Assembly: GCF_024756275.1 (NCBI RefSeq)
Contig: NZ_JANUGQ010000002.1
Coordinates: 124,001-188,000 of the forward strand
DNA from: Streptomyces pyxinae
GTDB taxonomy: Bacteria > Actinomycetota > Actinomycetes > Streptomycetales > Streptomycetaceae
Direction: 5' to 3'
DNA length: 64,000 nt
In this document: in pieces, positions 48,201 through 60,200 of the stretch
Numbering within the stretch: position 1 is the first letter of the stretch
Layout: each line of letters starts with the position of its first letter
Position numbers and translations under genes: made by a program
Notes under the pieces: model-generated
What the model was told of the DNA's origin: nothing
Database searches by the model: none
Seen by the model: only the letters and a program-made list of their open reading frames with translations

Positions 48201-51200
48201 CCTCCGGCTCCACCGGCCGCCCCAAGGGTGTCACCGTCCCGCACTCCGCCGCCGTCAACCGGCTGCTCTGGGCCCAGGACACCTACCGGCTCGGCACCGA
48301 CGACCGGGTCCTGCTGAAGACCCCGGCCACCTTCGACGTCTCGGTCTGGGAGCTGTTCTGGCCGCTGCTCGCCGGTGCCACCCTGGTGGTGGCGGGTCCC
48401 GACGACCACCGGGACCCGGCCGCCGTCGCCCGGCTGGTGCGCGAACAGCGGATCACCACCGTCCACTTCGTCCCCTCGGTGCTCGACGCCTTCACCACCG
48501 TGGCCGCGCCCGGGGACTGCCGCACCCTGCGCCGGGTGCTGGCCAGCGGCGAGACCCTGCCGCCCGCCGCCGTCGCCGCGCTGCGCCGGCTCGCCCCCGG
48601 CGCCGGGATCCACAACCTCTACGGCCCCACCGAGGCCGCCGTGGACGTCACCGCCCACGAGGTCACCGACGCGGACACCGCCGGTGCCCGGATCCCCATC
48701 GGCCGGCCGGTCTGGAACACCGGCGCCCTGGTGCTCGACCACCGGCTCCGCCCGGTCCCCGACGGGGTGCCCGGCGAGCTGTATCTCGCCGGACCGCAGC
48801 TCGCCCTCGGCTACCAGGGCCGTCCGGCGCTCACCGCCGAGCGGTTCACCGCCCACCCGTACGGCCCGCCCGGCAGCCGGCTCTACCGCACCGGCGACCT
48901 CGCCCGGCGCCGCCCGGACGGCCTCCTCGAACACCTGGGCCGGGTGGACGACCAGGTCAAGCTGCGCGGACAGCGGATCGAACCCGGCGAGATCCGGGCC
49001 GCCATCGACGCCCACCCCGGGGTCGCGCACAGCGCCGTGACCGTCCGCACCGACGAGGCCACCGGCACCGCCCATCTGATCGGCTATGTCGTCCCGGCCG
49101 TCCCGGGACCACTCCCGGCCTCCCTCCGGCAGCATCTGGCCGACCGGCTGCCCGCCGCCCTGCTGCCCACCGCCCTGGTCCCGCTGGACGCCCTGCCGCG
49201 CACCGCCAACGGCAAGCTGGACCGGGCCGCGCTGCCCGTGCCCGCGCTCACCTCCGACGCCCGGTGGGCCGCGCCGGAGACCCCGGACGAGCGGGCGCTC
49301 GCCGCGCTGTTCGGGGAGCTGACCGGCACCGGGCGGGTGGGGCTGCACGACAGCTTCTTCGCCCTCGGCGGCGACAGCATCCTCGCCATCCGGCTGGTCT
49401 CCGCCGCCCGCGCGGCCGGACTCGCCTTCACCCCGCAGGACGTCTTCCGCCGCCGCACCGTCGCCGGGCTCCTCGCCGTCGCCACCCCGGCCGCCGAGGA
49501 CACCGCCGCCCCGGCGGCGCCCGCCGGGGACCGGCGTCCGCTCACCCCGCTCCAGCAGGGGCTGCTCTTCCTCTCCCAGTACGACGCGCCGTCCTTCCCG
49601 GCCTCCCCGTACGACTCCGGCGCCGGTTCCGGCGGCGGGGCGGCGGACCCGGACGCGCTGGACGTCTACCACGTACAGGTCACCCTCCGGCTGACCGGAA
49701 CCGTCGACGGCGACCGGCTGCGCGCCGCGCTCCGCGAGGTCACCGCCCGCCATGAGCCGCTGCGCACCGCCTTCACCGCCGACCGGGACGGCTGGAGCCA
49801 GCGGCTCGTCCCCGGGGAGCCCGCGCCCGAGCTGACCGAACTGGACCTGCGCCGCCGGCCGGCCCGGGAGCGGGACCGGCTGGCCCGCCGCCGCGCCGAG
49901 GACGAGCGGGTGCGCCGCTTCGACCCGGCCGCGCCGCCACTGCTCCGCGCCCTGCTGATCCGGCGCGCCGACACCACCGCCGACCTGGTGCTGACCGGTC
50001 ACCACCTGGTGCTGGACGGCTGGTCGGTGCCGCTGCTCGTCCGGGAACTGCTGCACGCCCACGGGGGCCGCGAGCTGCCCCCGGCGCCGTCCTACCCGGC
50101 CTATCTCGGCTGGCTGGCCGGCCGGGACAGGGAGGCGGCGGCCACCGCCTGGCGGGCGGAGCTGGCGACACTCGACGGCCCGACCCTGCTGGTGCCGGAC
50201 GACCCGGGCGAACCGGAGCTGCCCGAGACCCACACCCTCCGGCTGGACCCGGCGCTCACCGAGCGGCTCACCGCCTTCGCCCGCGCCCACGACCTCACCC
50301 CGAGCACCCTGCTGCACACCGCCTGGGCGCTGGTGCTCGCCGCCCACACCGGCCGCCGGGACGTGGTCTTCGGCACCGTCGTCGCCGGCCGGCCGCCCGA
50401 GGTCACCGGCGCCGACGCCATGGTCGGACTCTTCGTCAACACCGTGCCGGTACGCGTCACCCTGCGCCCCGCCGAACCGCTGGGCCTGCTCCTCGAACGG
50501 GTCCGGGACGCGTTCACCGCCCTGCTGCCCCACCACCACCTCGGCCTCGCGGAGATCCAGCGGGCCGCCGGACAGAGCGCCCTCTTCGACACCCTCACCG
50601 CCCTGGAGAACTATCCCGCCGACCCGCCCGCCGAGCTGAGCGCCGCCGCCGGGCTCACCGTCGACGCCATCGAGGGCCGGGACGCCACCCACTACCCGCT
50701 CACCGTCAGCGCCGTCCCCGGCCCGGAACTGGCCCTCCGGTTCGCCTACCGTCCCGGCGCGCTGGATTCCACCCGGGTGACCGCCCTCGCCGAGGCCCTG
50801 CGCCGGGCGCTGGAGACCCTGGCCACCGCGCCCGGCACCCCGGTCGCCCGGCTCACCCCGCCCGGCCGTTCCGGCCCGGACGCCGTGACCGCCGGACCGC
50901 CGGCGCCCCCGGAGCGCACCTGGGCCGAGCTGTTCGCCGCCCAGTGCGCCACCCGGCCCGGGGCGCCCGCCGTGGACGCGCCCGAGGGAGTGCTCAGCTA
51001 CGCCCAACTCGACCGGCGCGCCCGGAAGCTGGCGCTCCGGCTCACCGCCGCCGGAGCCGGACCCGGACAGCTGATCGCGGTGGTGCTGCCGCGCTCGGCC
51101 GACCTGGTCACCGCCCAGCTCGCCGTGCAGTTCTGCGGCGCCGCCCATCTCCCGATCGACCCCGACTACCCGGCGGAGCGGGTGCGCGCCATGCTGGACG

Positions 51201-54200
51201 ACGCCCGCCCGGCCCTGGTCCTCACCCACCGGGCGCTCGCCGGAAGCCACCCCGGGACGCTCTGCTTGGACGAGGACCCGGCCGGAGCGGACCGCCCGGC
51301 CCCGGAGCCCTTCGAGCACGACGGCGACGACGGCGGTGACGACAACGACGTCCCGTTCCCGGTGACGGTGGACCCGGGCGCGCCCGCCTATCTCATCTAC
51401 ACCTCCGGCTCCACCGGCCACCCCAAGGGCGTCGTCACCTCGCACCGGGGCCTCGCCGCGCTGGCGGCGGCCCAGGCCGACCGGCTCGGCATCGACCACA
51501 CCGCCCGGGTGCTGCTGCTCGCCTCGCCGTCCTTCGACGCCTCCGTCATGGAGACCCTGATGGCCCTCGCCACCGGCGCCACCCTGGTGGTGCCCGAGCC
51601 GGGACCGCTCGCGGGACGGCTGCTCGGCGACACCCTCGCCGCCCGCCGGGTCAGCCACGCCCTGATCCCGCCGACCGCGCTCACCGGACTGGAACCGGAC
51701 GGCCTGGAGACCCTGCGCACCCTGGTGGTGGGCGGCGAGGCGTGCCCGGCGGAACTGGTCGCCCGCTGGGCCGGCCCCGGCCGCCGGATGATCAACGCCT
51801 ACGGCCCCACCGAGGCCACCGCCTGCGTCACCATGAGCGCCCCGCTCCGGCCCGGGGCCGCCCCGCCGATCGGCACCCCGCTGCCCGGCGTCCGGCTGCT
51901 GGTGCTGGACTCCATGCTCCGCCCCGTCCCGCCCGGGGTGCCCGGGGAGCTGTACGCCGCCGGGGCGGGCGTGGCGCTCGGCTATCTGAACCGCCCGGGG
52001 CTCACCGCCACCCGGTTCGTCCCCGAGCCCGGCGGCACTCCCGGCGCCCGGATGTACCGCACCGGCGATCTGGTGTCGCTCGGCGCCGACGGGGCGCTGC
52101 GCTACCACGGCCGCACCGACGACCAGGTGAAGATCCGGGGCTTCCGGGTCGAGCCCGGCGAGATCGCCGCCGCGCTCACCGCCCGCCCCGGGGTCCGCAC
52201 CGCCGCCGTGGTGGCCCGCCGGGAGAACGGCGCGGGCCCCCGCCGGCTCGTCGCCTATCTGGTGCCCCGGGACCCCGCCGCGCCCCCGGACACCGAGGAG
52301 TTGCGCGCCGCGCTGGGCCGGGCGCTGCCCGCCCACATGGTGCCCGCGGCCTTCGTCACCGTGCCCGCCCTGCCGCTCACCCCCAACGGCAAGCTCGACC
52401 AGCACGCCCTGCCCGCACCGGAGTTCACCGGCTCGGCGGACGCGGCACCCCCGCAGGGCCCGGTCGAGGAGGCGCTCGCCGCCGCCTTCGCCGAGGTGCT
52501 GGGACTGCCCGAAGTCGGCGCCGGGGACGGCTTCTTCGCCCTCGGCGGGGACAGCATCCTCGCCATCCAGCTGGTGGCCCGGGCCCGCGCCGCCGGACTG
52601 CGGCTCAGCCCCCGGGAGATCTTCGAGCACGCCACCGTACGCGAGCTGGCCGCCCTGCTCGCCGCCCGGCCGGACGCGTCAGGTGCCACCCGTTCCGGGG
52701 CGGGCACCACTGCCGCCTCCACCGGGGCCGCCGGTACGGCACCGGTCACCCCGATCATGGCCTGGCTGGCCGAACGGGGCGGTCCGGCCGGCCGGTTCAG
52801 CCAGGCCATGCTGCTCACCCTGCCCCCGGACGCCGACCCCGGACGGCTGACGACGGCCCTTGAGGCGGTCCGCCGCCACCACCCGGTGCTCCGGGCCCGC
52901 TTCGACCTGGCGTCCGGCACCTTCGCGGTGCCGGAGGAGGCGTCGGAAGGGGGAACGGGTCCGGCGCTGGACACCGCCGCCGGGAGCACCGCGCTCGACG
53001 AGAAGACCCTCACCGCCGGGACCGACGCCCTGGCCGCCGAACTCGACCCGGCCGCCGGACGGTTGCTCCGGGCCCGGTACTACCCGGCCGTCGCCGGGCG
53101 GACCGGACGGCTGCTGCTGGTGATCCACCACCTCGCGGTGGACGGGGTCTCCTGGCGCATCCTCCAGGACGACCTGGCCGCCGCCTGGGCCGCCGTGGCC
53201 GAGGGCGCGGAACCCCGGCTCGGGCCGGTGCCCACGCCGTTCCGCGCCTGGGCGCTGACCCTGGCCGGACAGGCCGCGCCGCGCGCCGCCGAGGCCGGGC
53301 TCTGGCGCCGGGCGCTCGACCTCCCGGCGGGCCCGCCCCTCCTCCGGCCGGCCGCCGCCCTCGGCACGGTCGCGGAGGCCCGCCACCACACCGTCGCCCT
53401 GCCGCCCGCCGCCACCCGGGCGCTGCTCACCGGCGGCGCCGAGCGGTACGGGGCCGGCGGCGTCCAGGACCTGCTGCTGGCCGCCCTGGCCCGGGCGGTC
53501 CGGGACACCGGGGACGGCTCCGAGGTGCGGTTCGCCGTGCACGTGGAGGGCCACGGCCGGGAGCAGCAGATCGCCGAGGGCCTGGACCTCTCCCGTACCG
53601 TCGGCTGGTTCACCAGCCTCTACCCGGTGCCGCTCGACGCCCGGCCCGGGGAACCGGCCGCCGCCACCGTGGCCCGGGTCCGGGACACCCTGGCGGCCCT
53701 GCCGGACCACGGCATCGGCTACGGCGTGCTGCGCCACCCGGCGCCCGGCGGCGGGAGCCCGCTCGCCGGACTGCCCGAGCCCCGGGTCTCCTTCAACTAC
53801 CTGGGCCGCTTCGGCGCCCCCGGGACGGCCGCCGCCGAGCGGCCCTGGGCCCCGGCCCCCGAGGCCGGTGTGCTCGGCGGAGCCGTGGACGAGGCGCTGC
53901 CGATGGCCCACGCCCTGGAGATCAACGCGGTCACCCGGGACACCCCGGACGGGCCCGTGCTGGGCACCCGGTTCACCTGGGCGCCCGCCGCCCTGGACGA
54001 CTCCGCCGCCCGGGCCCTGGCCGACCGGTGGCTCGCCGCCCTCACCGGACTGGCCACCGGTGACAGCCCCGGAGCGGCGGACCCGGGCCCGGGCCCCCGG
54101 GAGACCCCGGAACCGGCAGCCGGACCGGACCCCCGGGACACCCCGGAACCGGCGCCCGGCCCGGGCCCCGGGGGCGTCCCCGCGGGCGCGCTCTCCCCGC

Positions 54201-54250
54201 TCAGCCCCGAACAGACAGCGAAGCTCGAAGCCCGATGGAGGAACCGGTGA
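36215..54250 (+). CDS. Siderophore NRPS-1: five modules, C-A-T x4 then C-A-T-E
   Basis: Encodes 6,011 residues: C1-A1-T1, C2-A2-T2, C3-A3-T3, C4-A4-T4, C5-A5-T5-E5. All adenylation cores (SGSTGRPKG or close variants, YGPTE/YGITE, NGKLD) and all carrier serines (GGHS or GGDS) are intact. C domains carry HHxxxD motifs. By-eye specificity codes: A1 and A2 DILQLGLVWK (Gly), A3 DFWNVGMVHK (Thr), A4 DVWHLSLVDK (Ser), A5 DAMLVGAACK (unassigned). The E domain ends the protein, followed by a Pro/Gly-rich linker and a short helical tail ([13 protein letters not shown]) that may dock to NRPS-2. The ATG at 36215 has GGGAG ahead and gives the C-domain start [11 protein letters not shown]. The stop overlaps the NRPS-2 start. 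No thioesterase is present. Confidence 0.95.
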   Translation: MSIRRDRLPLTRAQLGLWSAQRLDPANPVYLTAEYVELTGPLDEDAFLAAVVRAVGEADGLSVRFDTTEPESPAGPDESLEPGASAGPAAPVNLPDASADSAEGPAGDGVWQELGAVAPEPPLVLDLRDRADPDAAALDWMARERSVPVDLEHGRLFRHALLRTGTERWLWYHRCHHILLDGYGFSRLADRVAAIYRATTAGTPVPPAPFASLREAVAEDQRYETSERRAADAAFWQELYADRPHPVTPARREPDGAAHTFHRTRLALPGGDAALLTGWADRARATWPEVVTAAWALYLTRFTGATEAVIGLPLSNRTGSVLARTPVTAVNVLPLRIAVDEREPLGELVRRVVLALRRQRRHQRYRGERLRRDLGLLGGGRRLTGPQLNIKPFPTELSFGACAGSTHYLAAGAVEDLTVTVSGRGGPEQGLTGLDVIVDGNPELYGPAELDAHRDRFAALLTRLAHTDPGLPAAALPLAPPAERRLLLEEYGSGRPATGPAPALAEGFTAQAARTPGAVALQRGDHRLSYAELAGRVERLSEALRFRGARPGSLVAVALPRTEALPVALLAVAATGAGYLPLDPRYPAGRLRAMLADARPVLLVTDRPGADRYPGVPVLTVDRSGTAESPAPDTREPGGSGEPADRSTDVTAPGDSAPVVPAGTAYVIHTSGSTGRPKGVVVPDTALANLLAAAGESLFPGDRLLAVTTVSFDIAALELFAPLHRGATVVLAGTEEAADPFALAALIRAVRPTVMQATPSLWRLLADADPGALDGLRILSGGEALPADLARTLAARGREVVNLYGPTETTVWSTAGPVRAGEAEQPHVGRPLRDTRALVLDRTLAPAPVGAAGELYLAGGGVATGYLGRSALTAERFTADPYGPPGSRMYRTGDLARRRADGNLEILGRADQQVKVRGHRIEPGEIEAVLRALPGVRDAAVTARPAPGGTVLVAHYVPAAETAPAAAPGTAAGTAPATAPGTAAGTAPAAPAGTVPPDAARELREALAARLPAALVPAHFLALDALPRTPNGKLDRAALPAPEAPTAQDRAAGDRGPDDGVEGLLRGLFAEILGAADGTVGPDDDFFLRGGDSLAAARLITALRSRAGVLLPVRAVFDHPTPALLAARADRAATAPGPLTRQPRPERLPLSAGQLRLWYLHRSGEDAGAYNIPLAVDTGVPLDPAVLRAALRDLAARHEPLRTVFPVTDGEPEQRVLPEADVPVPAELCAAGELDQRVREFAAVPFDLEHEVPLRAGVFSDGSRHTLVLVLHHIAADEWSLPPLLRDLAAGYTARLAGHAPELPPLPVDYADHALRQLRTAPETTAAHAGHWRARLRGAPERLALPWARPRPARTGGPARTHDFDLGAALYARVRDLALRTRTTPFMVLHAAFAATLAGLGCGDDLVVGAPVAGRDDEALRESVGFYINTLPLRTDLSGTPSFRELLDRVREADLGDLAHQDLPLDRIVAEANPARLPGVTPLFQVLFAVREEFSGRPVLPGQQGRPRLVNTGTAKFDLQCVISEDPAGATATGQLEFRTDLWDDPAAERFAGALLTLLDRVTAEPDRPVAAVELRTPGERARHQEERTAAVRPVPAVSLAARCAGQAARTPGRTAVISGAERLTHRELDERAARLARLLAARGAGRGTLVAVCLPRSAELLVTLLAVARTGAAYLPVDPGFPPARIALLLADATPVLLVTDRASTPGPAPDTDAPTPPSPAPTRARAVTPAPAATPTLLLDAPETAAELADAVPLAPRHGTGADPAYVIHTSGSTGRPKGVVVPASAVANFLHCMAGTLDLGPDDRLLAVTTVGFDIAVLELFLPLFTGATVLLADREQVRDPALLAALIRELRPTVMQATPSLWRALLDAEPEVVRGMLALCGGEALAPDLASALLERGAEPVNLYGPTETTVWSTAGPVDPESAGRPHVGTPLWNTRAQVLGPGLVPLPDGVPGELYLGGDGVALGYLGRPALTAERFTADPYGPPGSRMYRTGDLALRHPDGNLEILGRADQQVKIRGHRIEPGEIEAVLRALPGVRDAAVTDHPAPGGTVLVAHWVPATAPRTGTAAGAGPGTGPATAAGAVTPGAARELREALAARLPAALVPAHFLALDALPRTPNGKLDRAALPAPEATEPGTGRAPEGQREELLAALFAEVLGRERVGADEDFFALGGHSLLAARLAARATGALGRPVTVRQVFDAPTVAALARPAGGARALPPLEPAAGPAGADAPLSPAQARLWFLDRLPETGAAYHLPFLLTLTGAVDTGALTRAVTDLAGRHEVLRTVFPERDGAPAQRVSAALPEVAVRIVAGPDEADGLLAALAAEPFDLAAEPPLRATLLVPAEPPGPVRLLLLIHHIAADEWSVEPMLTDLATAYRARLAGRAPDWPPLPVRYTDYARWQRGLLDGSGRDGSALAGQLAHWRRTLAGAPPVLRLPADRPRPAVPGGRGGFVEFTVAEPVARGVRALAAEARVTPFMVLHAAVAALLRALGAGDDIPLGVPTAGRGDRRTEDLIGFFVNTLVLRTDLSGDPTFRELLARVRSVALDAFDHADVPFERVVEELNPDRPPGVNPLFQVMLTHQNRSAAPPFTAPGVTAGFRLLETGTAKFDLIIGFTDHTGTGRLDGAVNYSADLFDPATVRRLTERLLTLLTAATEAPDTPLGRLGVLLPGERETLLGEWNPAPGEENGAPESFLERFARAADRHPEAVAVSHGDRSLTYRELDDRTNALARTLIARGAGPEQRVALLLPRSLTLAEAVLAVAKTGAAYVPLDPAHPAERLAGTLADAAPALLLTDRATAGRVPAGSVSAGNVPAGGVPAAGDAPPVPALILDDPEYAAERDRQSAGPVTDTDRSAPPRPEHAAYLIYTSGSTGRPKGVVVTGRNLARLFDATARRCAPGPGDVWTLFHSIAFDFSVWELWGALLHGGRLVVVDHDTTRSPADFLALLHRERVTVLNQTPSAAYQLTEAMTAPGSPGRPGALRLLVLGGEALDPARLAPWLTGPAAPRVVNMYGITETTVHVTAYDLAAPGPGPDDRVPDGSGQDGSGAAASGPAAHGPDGPGRAAPAPAGVSPVGRAIDDLRLYVLDDALRPVPPGVTGELYVAGPGLARGYRDRPALTAVRFTADPYGPPGSRMYRSGDLARWSAGGVLHYEGRADDQVQLRGFRVETGEIEAVLLRRGGVASAAVLLRADLPTGPGLVAYTTGPADPAALREVCVRALPEHMVPAAFVTLDRLPLTPNGKLDRAALPLPDRSRTATPGRAPRTPRERLLAGLYREVLECGPVGADDDFFALGGHSLLITRLAARLRAELAAEIPVRVLFEARTPAALAARLADLERSARPAPPPLTARQGRPGPPPLSPAQARLWFLHRLGGADRTYTVPLLLTPDGPLDEAALGRALAALVARHEILRTVYPEDAGGPVQRVLPAYIPELERVAVPAGEDPREAARRIAAAEEFDLTARPPLRARLLGTPGGDTAVLLTLHHIAYDEGSTEPLLSELAALHRGERLPDPELQYADYSDWQAEALAGRADTLLAHWRAALAGAPAELPLPLDRPRPDRVDDRGDSVEFTVAPALHRAAARLAGESGATLFMVLQAALAALLTAHGAGDDIPLGTLVSGRDRAGLDALPGLIANTVVLRTDTSGDPTFRELLDRVRATDLDAFDHAELPFERLVDALAPDRSLARHPLFQVALIHQNSPRRTHAFGPAAVRAELLETRAAKFDLTLAVVETPDTEGLRAALNYRTALFDRSTAEALAARLTALLDRVCAHPDRPVGALSVLTPGEERRALTASAGPGVPVPATTLPALVQERATRTPGAEALRDGARSWTYQEFDTETDRLARLLAEQGVRRGSTVAVALPRSAELVLAVHAVQRAGAAHLPLDPELPPARAREMLRDAAVTLVIADPTAAGAGASAAGDAPGPGASANVQEPGTGVPAPSGATRPGSAPDPGFGSGLPVFGIRTDAVPPAAVRPTPPLPGDPAYTIFTSGSTGRPKGVTVPHSAAVNRLLWAQDTYRLGTDDRVLLKTPATFDVSVWELFWPLLAGATLVVAGPDDHRDPAAVARLVREQRITTVHFVPSVLDAFTTVAAPGDCRTLRRVLASGETLPPAAVAALRRLAPGAGIHNLYGPTEAAVDVTAHEVTDADTAGARIPIGRPVWNTGALVLDHRLRPVPDGVPGELYLAGPQLALGYQGRPALTAERFTAHPYGPPGSRLYRTGDLARRRPDGLLEHLGRVDDQVKLRGQRIEPGEIRAAIDAHPGVAHSAVTVRTDEATGTAHLIGYVVPAVPGPLPASLRQHLADRLPAALLPTALVPLDALPRTANGKLDRAALPVPALTSDARWAAPETPDERALAALFGELTGTGRVGLHDSFFALGGDSILAIRLVSAARAAGLAFTPQDVFRRRTVAGLLAVATPAAEDTAAPAAPAGDRRPLTPLQQGLLFLSQYDAPSFPASPYDSGAGSGGGAADPDALDVYHVQVTLRLTGTVDGDRLRAALREVTARHEPLRTAFTADRDGWSQRLVPGEPAPELTELDLRRRPARERDRLARRRAEDERVRRFDPAAPPLLRALLIRRADTTADLVLTGHHLVLDGWSVPLLVRELLHAHGGRELPPAPSYPAYLGWLAGRDREAAATAWRAELATLDGPTLLVPDDPGEPELPETHTLRLDPALTERLTAFARAHDLTPSTLLHTAWALVLAAHTGRRDVVFGTVVAGRPPEVTGADAMVGLFVNTVPVRVTLRPAEPLGLLLERVRDAFTALLPHHHLGLAEIQRAAGQSALFDTLTALENYPADPPAELSAAAGLTVDAIEGRDATHYPLTVSAVPGPELALRFAYRPGALDSTRVTALAEALRRALETLATAPGTPVARLTPPGRSGPDAVTAGPPAPPERTWAELFAAQCATRPGAPAVDAPEGVLSYAQLDRRARKLALRLTAAGAGPGQLIAVVLPRSADLVTAQLAVQFCGAAHLPIDPDYPAERVRAMLDDARPALVLTHRALAGSHPGTLCLDEDPAGADRPAPEPFEHDGDDGGDDNDVPFPVTVDPGAPAYLIYTSGSTGHPKGVVTSHRGLAALAAAQADRLGIDHTARVLLLASPSFDASVMETLMALATGATLVVPEPGPLAGRLLGDTLAARRVSHALIPPTALTGLEPDGLETLRTLVVGGEACPAELVARWAGPGRRMINAYGPTEATACVTMSAPLRPGAAPPIGTPLPGVRLLVLDSMLRPVPPGVPGELYAAGAGVALGYLNRPGLTATRFVPEPGGTPGARMYRTGDLVSLGADGALRYHGRTDDQVKIRGFRVEPGEIAAALTARPGVRTAAVVARRENGAGPRRLVAYLVPRDPAAPPDTEELRAALGRALPAHMVPAAFVTVPALPLTPNGKLDQHALPAPEFTGSADAAPPQGPVEEALAAAFAEVLGLPEVGAGDGFFALGGDSILAIQLVARARAAGLRLSPREIFEHATVRELAALLAARPDASGATRSGAGTTAASTGAAGTAPVTPIMAWLAERGGPAGRFSQAMLLTLPPDADPGRLTTALEAVRRHHPVLRARFDLASGTFAVPEEASEGGTGPALDTAAGSTALDEKTLTAGTDALAAELDPAAGRLLRARYYPAVAGRTGRLLLVIHHLAVDGVSWRILQDDLAAAWAAVAEGAEPRLGPVPTPFRAWALTLAGQAAPRAAEAGLWRRALDLPAGPPLLRPAAALGTVAEARHHTVALPPAATRALLTGGAERYGAGGVQDLLLAALARAVRDTGDGSEVRFAVHVEGHGREQQIAEGLDLSRTVGWFTSLYPVPLDARPGEPAAATVARVRDTLAALPDHGIGYGVLRHPAPGGGSPLAGLPEPRVSFNYLGRFGAPGTAAAERPWAPAPEAGVLGGAVDEALPMAHALEINAVTRDTPDGPVLGTRFTWAPAALDDSAARALADRWLAALTGLATGDSPGAADPGPGPRETPEPAAGPDPRDTPEPAPGPGPGGVPAGALSPLSPEQTAKLEARWRNR
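36236..39600 (+). other. NRPS-1 module 1: EntF-like starter C, A (Gly), T
   Basis: C1 opens [20 protein letters not shown] and has HHILLDGYG (about 36741), close to the DHB-accepting starter C of EntF/DhbF, interrupted by a 40-residue Pro/Ala/Glu-rich insert. A1 core positions read D-I-L-Q-L-G-L-V-W-K, one change from the glycine code DILQLGLIWK. T1 has RGGDSL (Ser about 1093). An aryl or acyl cap on the first Gly is inferred. Confidence 0.75.
39640..42860 (+). other. NRPS-1 module 2: C, A (Gly), T
   Basis: C2 has [10 protein letters not shown]2 again reads DILQLGLVWK (Gly). Long stretches of A2 are nearly identical in DNA to A1 (compare 38815-39050 with 42115-42355, and 39209-39345 with 42485-42621). 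T2 carries LGGHSL. Confidence 0.8.
42915..46230 (+). other. NRPS-1 module 3: C, A (Thr), T
   Basis: C3 has [10 protein letters not shown]3 shows FDFSVWE and [11 protein letters not shown], giving DFWNVGMVHK, one conservative change from the threonine code DFWNIGMVHK. T3 carries LGGHSL. Confidence 0.82.
46290..49490 (+). other. NRPS-1 module 4: C, A (Ser), T of the pre-E type
   Basis: C4 has [10 protein letters not shown]4 shows FDVSVWE, VHFVPS and [11 protein letters not shown], giving DVWHLSLVDK, very close to the EntF serine code DVWHFSLVDK. T4 has [11 protein letters not shown], the GGDS form usual before epimerisation domains, yet no E domain follows. Confidence 0.82.
49530..54065 (+). 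other. NRPS-1 module 5: C (D-acceptor-like), A (unassigned), T, E
   Basis: C5 begins [12 protein letters not shown] and has [17 protein letters not shown], the form seen after E domains. A5 gives DAMLVGAACK, which I cannot assign. T5 has LGGDSI. E5 has [10 protein letters not shown] (about 53127) and EGHGREQQ, so residue 5 should be D-configured. N5-hydroxyornithine or its formyl form is a candidate. Confidence 0.72.
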
Positions 54251-57200
54251 GCGCGGACCACGGCCTGGAGGACATCCTTCCGCTGGCCCCCCTTCAGGAA
54301 GGGCTGCTCTTCCACGCGGACTTCGCAGACGGCGCGGTCGGCGCGGTCGGCGGCGACCCCGGCACCGCACCGGCCGGCGCGCCGGACGTCTACACCATGC
54401 GGCTGGTCTTCCGGCTGGCCGGCGCGCTCGATCCGGAGGCCCTGCGGGCGGCGCTGGACACCGTGCTGCGCCGGCACGGCAACCTCCGGGCCGGTTTCGT
54501 CCAGGACGGCCTGGACCGGCCGGTCCAGGTGGTGCCCCGGAGCTGGGAGGTGCCCTGGCGGGTGCTGGACCTGCGAGGCGAGGCGCCCGAGCTACGGCGG
54601 GCCGAGGAGGAGCGGGTGCTCACCGGGGAGCGGGCCCACCGCTTCGACCTGAGCCGGCCGCCGCTGCTGCGGGCCGTCCTGCTCCGGCACGCCGACGACG
54701 ACCACACCTTCGTCCTCACGGCCCACCACATCCTCCTCGACGGCTGGTCGGTGCCCCTGCTGGGCAAGGAACTCTTCGCCGCCTACGCCCGGTCGAGCGG
54801 GGCGACCGACGCCCCCGAGCCGTCCGCGCCCCGCCCCTACCGGGACTTTCTCGCCTGGCTGGCTGGCCGCGACCGGACGGCCGCCGAGGCCGCCTGGCGG
54901 ACCGCGCTGGCCCCGGTCACCGCGCCCACCCTGCTGGCGCCCGCCGACGCGGGCCGCGCAGCCGCCGTCCCCGGGCCGCCCGTCCAGCTGGACCTGAGCG
55001 TTCCGGCGGCCACCGCCGAGGCGCTGACCGCGCTCGCCGCCGAGCGGGGCCTCACCACGGCCGGGCTCCACCAGGCCGCCTGGGGCATCACCCTGGCCCG
55101 GCTCACCGGCCGCCGGGAGGCGGTGTTCGGCACCACCGTCTCCGGCCGTCCCGCCGAACTCGACGGCGCCGACGCCATGATCGGGCTGTTCATCAACACC
55201 CTCCCGGTGGTGGTCCAGGCCCCGCCCGGCCGGTCGCTCGCCGGGACGGCCCGGGCGCTCCGGGACGAGCAGGCGGCCCTCCTGGACCATCAGCACCTGG
55301 GCCTCACCGACCTCCAGCGGCTGGCCGGCCACGGCGAACTCTTCGACACCCTGCTGGTGGTGGAGAACTTCGGCGTCGACACCGAGGGGCTGGCCCGCGC
55401 CCAGGCCGCCGGCGGGCTCACCGTCACCTCGGTACGCGGCGAGGACGCCACCCACTACCCGCTCACCGTCGTGGTCCATCCGGGGCCCGAGCCCCGGATC
55501 GCCCTCCGCCACCGGCCCGAACTCCTGAGCACCGACCGGGTCCGGGCGCTCGGCACCGCCTATCTCCGGGTGCTGGCCGCCCTGGGGGAGCGGCCGGACC
55601 AGCCGGTCGGCGCGGTCGGCCTGCTGGGCGCCCGGGAGCGCCGGCGGGTGCTCGACGACGGAGCGGCGATCAGCGCGGAGTCGTACGATCCCAAGGATTC
55701 CCTCCCGGCCCGGTTCGCCGCCGTCGTGGCGGAGCGACCGGACGCGATCGCGGTCAGCCACTCCACCGGGCGGCCGAGCTACCGGGAGCTGGACGAGCGG
55801 TCCGACCGGATCGCCGCGCTCCTGCGGGAACACGGCGCGGGTCCCGGCACCTTCGTGGCCCTGCTGCTCGACCCCTCGCCCGACCAGATCGCGGCCGTGC
55901 TCGGCGTGCTCAAGACCGGCGCCGCCTACGTCCCGTTCGCCACCGACGCGCCCCTCACCCGTACCGCCGGCCAACTCGCCTCCGTACGTCCGGTGGTGGG
56001 GCTCACCACCACGGGCCGGCTGCCCGCGCCGGGCGACGGCACGGACCGGGGTACCCGCTGGCTGGCGCTGGACGAACCCGGGACCGTACGCCGGCTCGCG
56101 GAGCCGGCGGCCCCGGTGCGCGTCCCCGTACCGGGCCGCTCGGCGGCGTATGTCATCCACACCTCGGGCTCCACCGGCCGTCCCAAGGGTGTGGTGGTGG
56201 AACACCGTTCGGTGCTGCGGCTGCTGGACACCACCGCCGAGGACTTCGCCTTCGGCCCGGACGACGTCTGGACCCTCTTCCACGCCTACGCCTTCGACTT
56301 CTCCGTCTGGGAGATCTTCGGCGCCCTGCTGCACGGCGGCCGGCTGGTGATCGTGGACCGCGAGACGACCCGGGAGCCGGGGGAGTTCGCGGAGCTGCTG
56401 CGCCGGGAGCGGGTCACCGTCCTCAACCAGACCCCCTCGGCCTTCTACGAACTGGCCCAGGCGCTCACCGAGAAGCCGGTGGGCGTGAACGAACTGCCGC
56501 TGCGTGCGGTGGTGTTCGGCGGGGAGGCTCTCGACCCCGCCCGGCTCGGCGCCTGGTGGCGCCACGCCGGTACGGCCGGTCCCGAGCTGGTCAACATGTA
56601 CGGGATCACCGAGACCACCGTCCATGTCACCCACCGGCCGCTCGACCCGCCGGAGGCCGGCGACCCGGACACCGGCACCGGTGCCGATTCGGGGCCGGAC
56701 ACCGCCCGCAGCCCGGTCGGGCGGCCACTGGCCGACCTCTCGGTGCGGCTCCTCGACACCGCCCTCCACCCGGTCGGACCCGGAACCGCCGGGGAGCTGT
56801 ACGTGGCCGGCCCCGGGCTGGCGCGCGGCTATCTGGGCGCCCCCGGGCTCACCGCGAGCCGCTTCGTGGCGGACCCGTACGGTCCGCCCGGCTCGCTGAT
56901 GTACCGCAGCGGTGACCTGGCCCGCTGGACCGGTGACGGCGAACTGGACTATCTGGGCCGCGCCGACGAGCAGGTGCAGATCCGGGGCTTCCGGGTGGAG
57001 CCCGGCGAGGCCCGGGCCGCGCTGGCCGCCCTGGACGGGGTGGCCGAGGCGGTGGTGCTGGCCCGGCCGGCCCCCGGCGGCTCCACCCGGCTGCTCGGCT
57101 ATGTCCTCCCGGCGGCCGGCGCCGGCCCGCTGGACCCGGCCCGGCTCCGCGAGGCGCTGCGGGAACGGCTGCCGGGGTACCTGGTGCCGGACGCGGTGCT

Positions 57201-60200
57201 GCCGGTCGAGCGCTGGCCGCTCACCGGCAACGGCAAGCTGGACCGGCGCGCCCTGCCCGAGCCGGAGGACCGCGCCCCCGGCACCGGACGCGCCCCCGCG
57301 ACCCCGGACGAGGAGATCGTCGCCGGGCTCTTCGCCTCGGTGCTGGACCGCGAACGGGTCGGCGCCGACGAGGACTTCTTCGCCCTGGGCGGCCACTCCC
57401 TGCTTGCCACCCGGCTCGCCGCCCGGGTCCGCGAGGCCCTCGGCGTCCAGCTCTCGGTACGGGACGTGTTCGAGACCGGCACGGTGGCGGCGCTCGCCCG
57501 CCGCGCCCGGACGGCCGGGACGGCGGCCCGCCCGCCGCTCCTCCCTGGCCCGCGCCCGGCGGAACTGCCGCTCTCGCCCGCGCAGCGGCGCCTCTGGTTC
57601 CTCCAGCAGCTCCACGGGGTGAGCGGCGACTACAACATCCCGTTCGCCGCCCGGCTCACCGGCCCGCTGGACGTGGCCGCGCTCCGGACCGCCGTACGCG
57701 ATCTGCTGGTCCGCCACGAGAGCCTGCGCACCGTCTTCCCGGCCACCGGCGGCCGGCCCCGCCAGCACATCCTGGACCCCGGCGAGCTCCCCGACCCGCT
57801 GGTCGTCTCCGACGCGGACACCGGTGAACTGGACCGCACCCTGGACGCTCTGGCCGGAGCACCCTTCGACCTCGGCCATGAACCGCCGTTCCGGGCCCAA
57901 CTGCTGCGGCTGGCACCGGATCAGCACCTGGTGGTGCTGGTCGTCCATCACATCGCCGCCGACCAGTGGTCCGCCCGCCCGCTGCTCCGGGACCTGGCGA
58001 ACGCCTACGCCGCCCGCCGGGAGGGCCGCGCCCCCGAACGGCCGCCGCTGCCCGTGCAGTACGCCGACTACACCCTCTGGCAGCGCCGGGCCCTCGGCTG
58101 GGACGGCGAGAACCCCGACCCGGACGGCGTCGCCGCCGCCCAACTCGCCCACTGGCGGACCGCCCTGGCCGGGCTGCCCGCCGAACTGCCGCTGCCCGCC
58201 GACCATCCGCGCCCGGCCGTGCCCAGCCACCGGGGCGGCTTCGTCCGGTTCACCGTGGACCCCGCCACCCACCGCGCCATGCGCCGGCTCGCCCGGGAGG
58301 AGGCGGCCTCGCTCTTCATGGTCGCCCACACCGCGCTGGCCGTCCTGCTCTCCCGCACCGGGGCCGGCGAGGACATCGTGATCGGCACCCCCGTCGCCGG
58401 CCGCCAGGACACCGCCCTGGACGAGCTGGTCGGCTTCTTCGTCAACAACCTGGTGCTGCGCACCGATCTCGGCGGCGACCCCGATGTCCGGGAACTCCTC
58501 CGCCGGGTCCGGGAGACCGACCTCGCCGCCTACGCCCATGCCGAGGTGCCCTTCGAGCACGTGGTGGACGCGCTGGCGCCGGAGCGCTCGCTCGCCCGCC
58601 ACCCGCTCTTCCAGGTGATGCTGGCCTATGAGCACCGGGCGGCCGGGGCCGTCGGGCTGCCCGGTGTCACCACCACGACCGTGCCGGTCACCGGGGCCGC
58701 CGCGAAGTTCGACCTCACCTTCACCCTGGCCGAGCGGGACGGCACCGACGGGCTCGACGGGCTGCTGGAGTACGCCACCGACCTCTTCCAGCCGGCCTCC
58801 GCGCGGGCCCTCGCCGACCGGCTGGTCCGGCTGCTCACCGCCGCCGTCACCGCGCCCGGCACCCCGGTCCACCGGCTGGAGGCGCTCTCCGCCGCCGAGC
58901 GCGCCGCCCTGCTCGCGCCGCCGGAGTCACCGGAGTCGCCGGACTCGCCGGACGTGCCGGAGGGGGACGGCGGTCCGTCCGGTGGGGACGCCACCTGGGC
59001 CGGGCTCTTCGCGGCCGTGGCCCGGAAGCACCCGGACCTCCCGGCCCTCGCCGGGCCGACCCTGGCCGGTGCGACCCGGCGGGAGCTGGACTACGCCCGG
59101 CTGGACGCCGCCGCCAACGCCTTGGCCCGGACCCTGCTCGACCGGGGGGTACGCCCGGAGGACCGGGTGGCCGTACTGCTGCCGCGCACGGTGGAGGCGG
59201 TCGTCGCCCAGCTCGCCATCGCCAAGGCGGGCGCCGTCCATCTCCCCGTCGACCCCGGCCACCCGGCCGAGCGGATCACCGGCCTGCTCCGGGACGCCCG
59301 CCCGGCCCTCCTCCTGACCCCGGACGACGACCCGGTGGGCCCAGGTGCCGTGCACGGGGGCGACGGGGGGCTTCCGGGGCCGGTGTACGGGGGCTCCCCG
59401 GACGACGACCCGGTGGACGAGGGCGACGGGGGCCTTCCGGGGCCGGTCGTGCCCCGGCTGGCCGTGGGCGCCGGGCTGCTCGACGCCTCCGCCACCGACC
59501 CGGGCGTCTGGCGGACGCTCTCCCCGGCCTCGGCCGCGTACATCATCCACACCTCGGGCTCCACCGGCCGCCCCAAGGGAGTGGTCGTCACCCACACCGG
59601 CCTCGCGGATCTGGTGCGCACCCTGCGGGACGGCTTCCGGCCGGGGCCCGGCTCCCGGGTGCTCCAGTTCGCCTCGCTCGGTTTCGACACCTCGGTCTGG
59701 GAGATCGCCATGGCGCTGCTCCGCGGCGCCGCCCTGGAGATCGTCCCCGCCGGACAGCGGCTCGGTCCGCCGCTCGCGGAGTTCCTGACCCGCCACCGGA
59801 TCAGCCATCTCACCCTGCCGCCCGCCGTCCTGGCCGCCCTGGACCCCGGCGCCGTCGCCCCCGGCACCACCCTGATCACCGCCGGCGAGGCCTGCACCCC
59901 CGAACTGGTCCGCGCCTGGGCGCCGCACACCCGGATGTTCAACTCCTACGGCCCCACCGAGACCACCGTGGACATCACTCTCTGGCGCTGCACCGCCGAA
60001 GGGCTGTACGGCCCCGGCAGCCCGGTCCCGGTCGGCCGGCCGGTGGCAGGCACCGCCGTCCGGCTGCTGGACGCCCGGCTGCGCCCGGTGCCGCCCGGCA
60101 CCCCGGGCGAGCTGTATGTGGCCGGTACCGGACTGGCGCGCGGCTACCACGACCGGCCGGGCCTCACCGCCGAGCGCTTCCCGGCCGACCCCTGGGGCCC

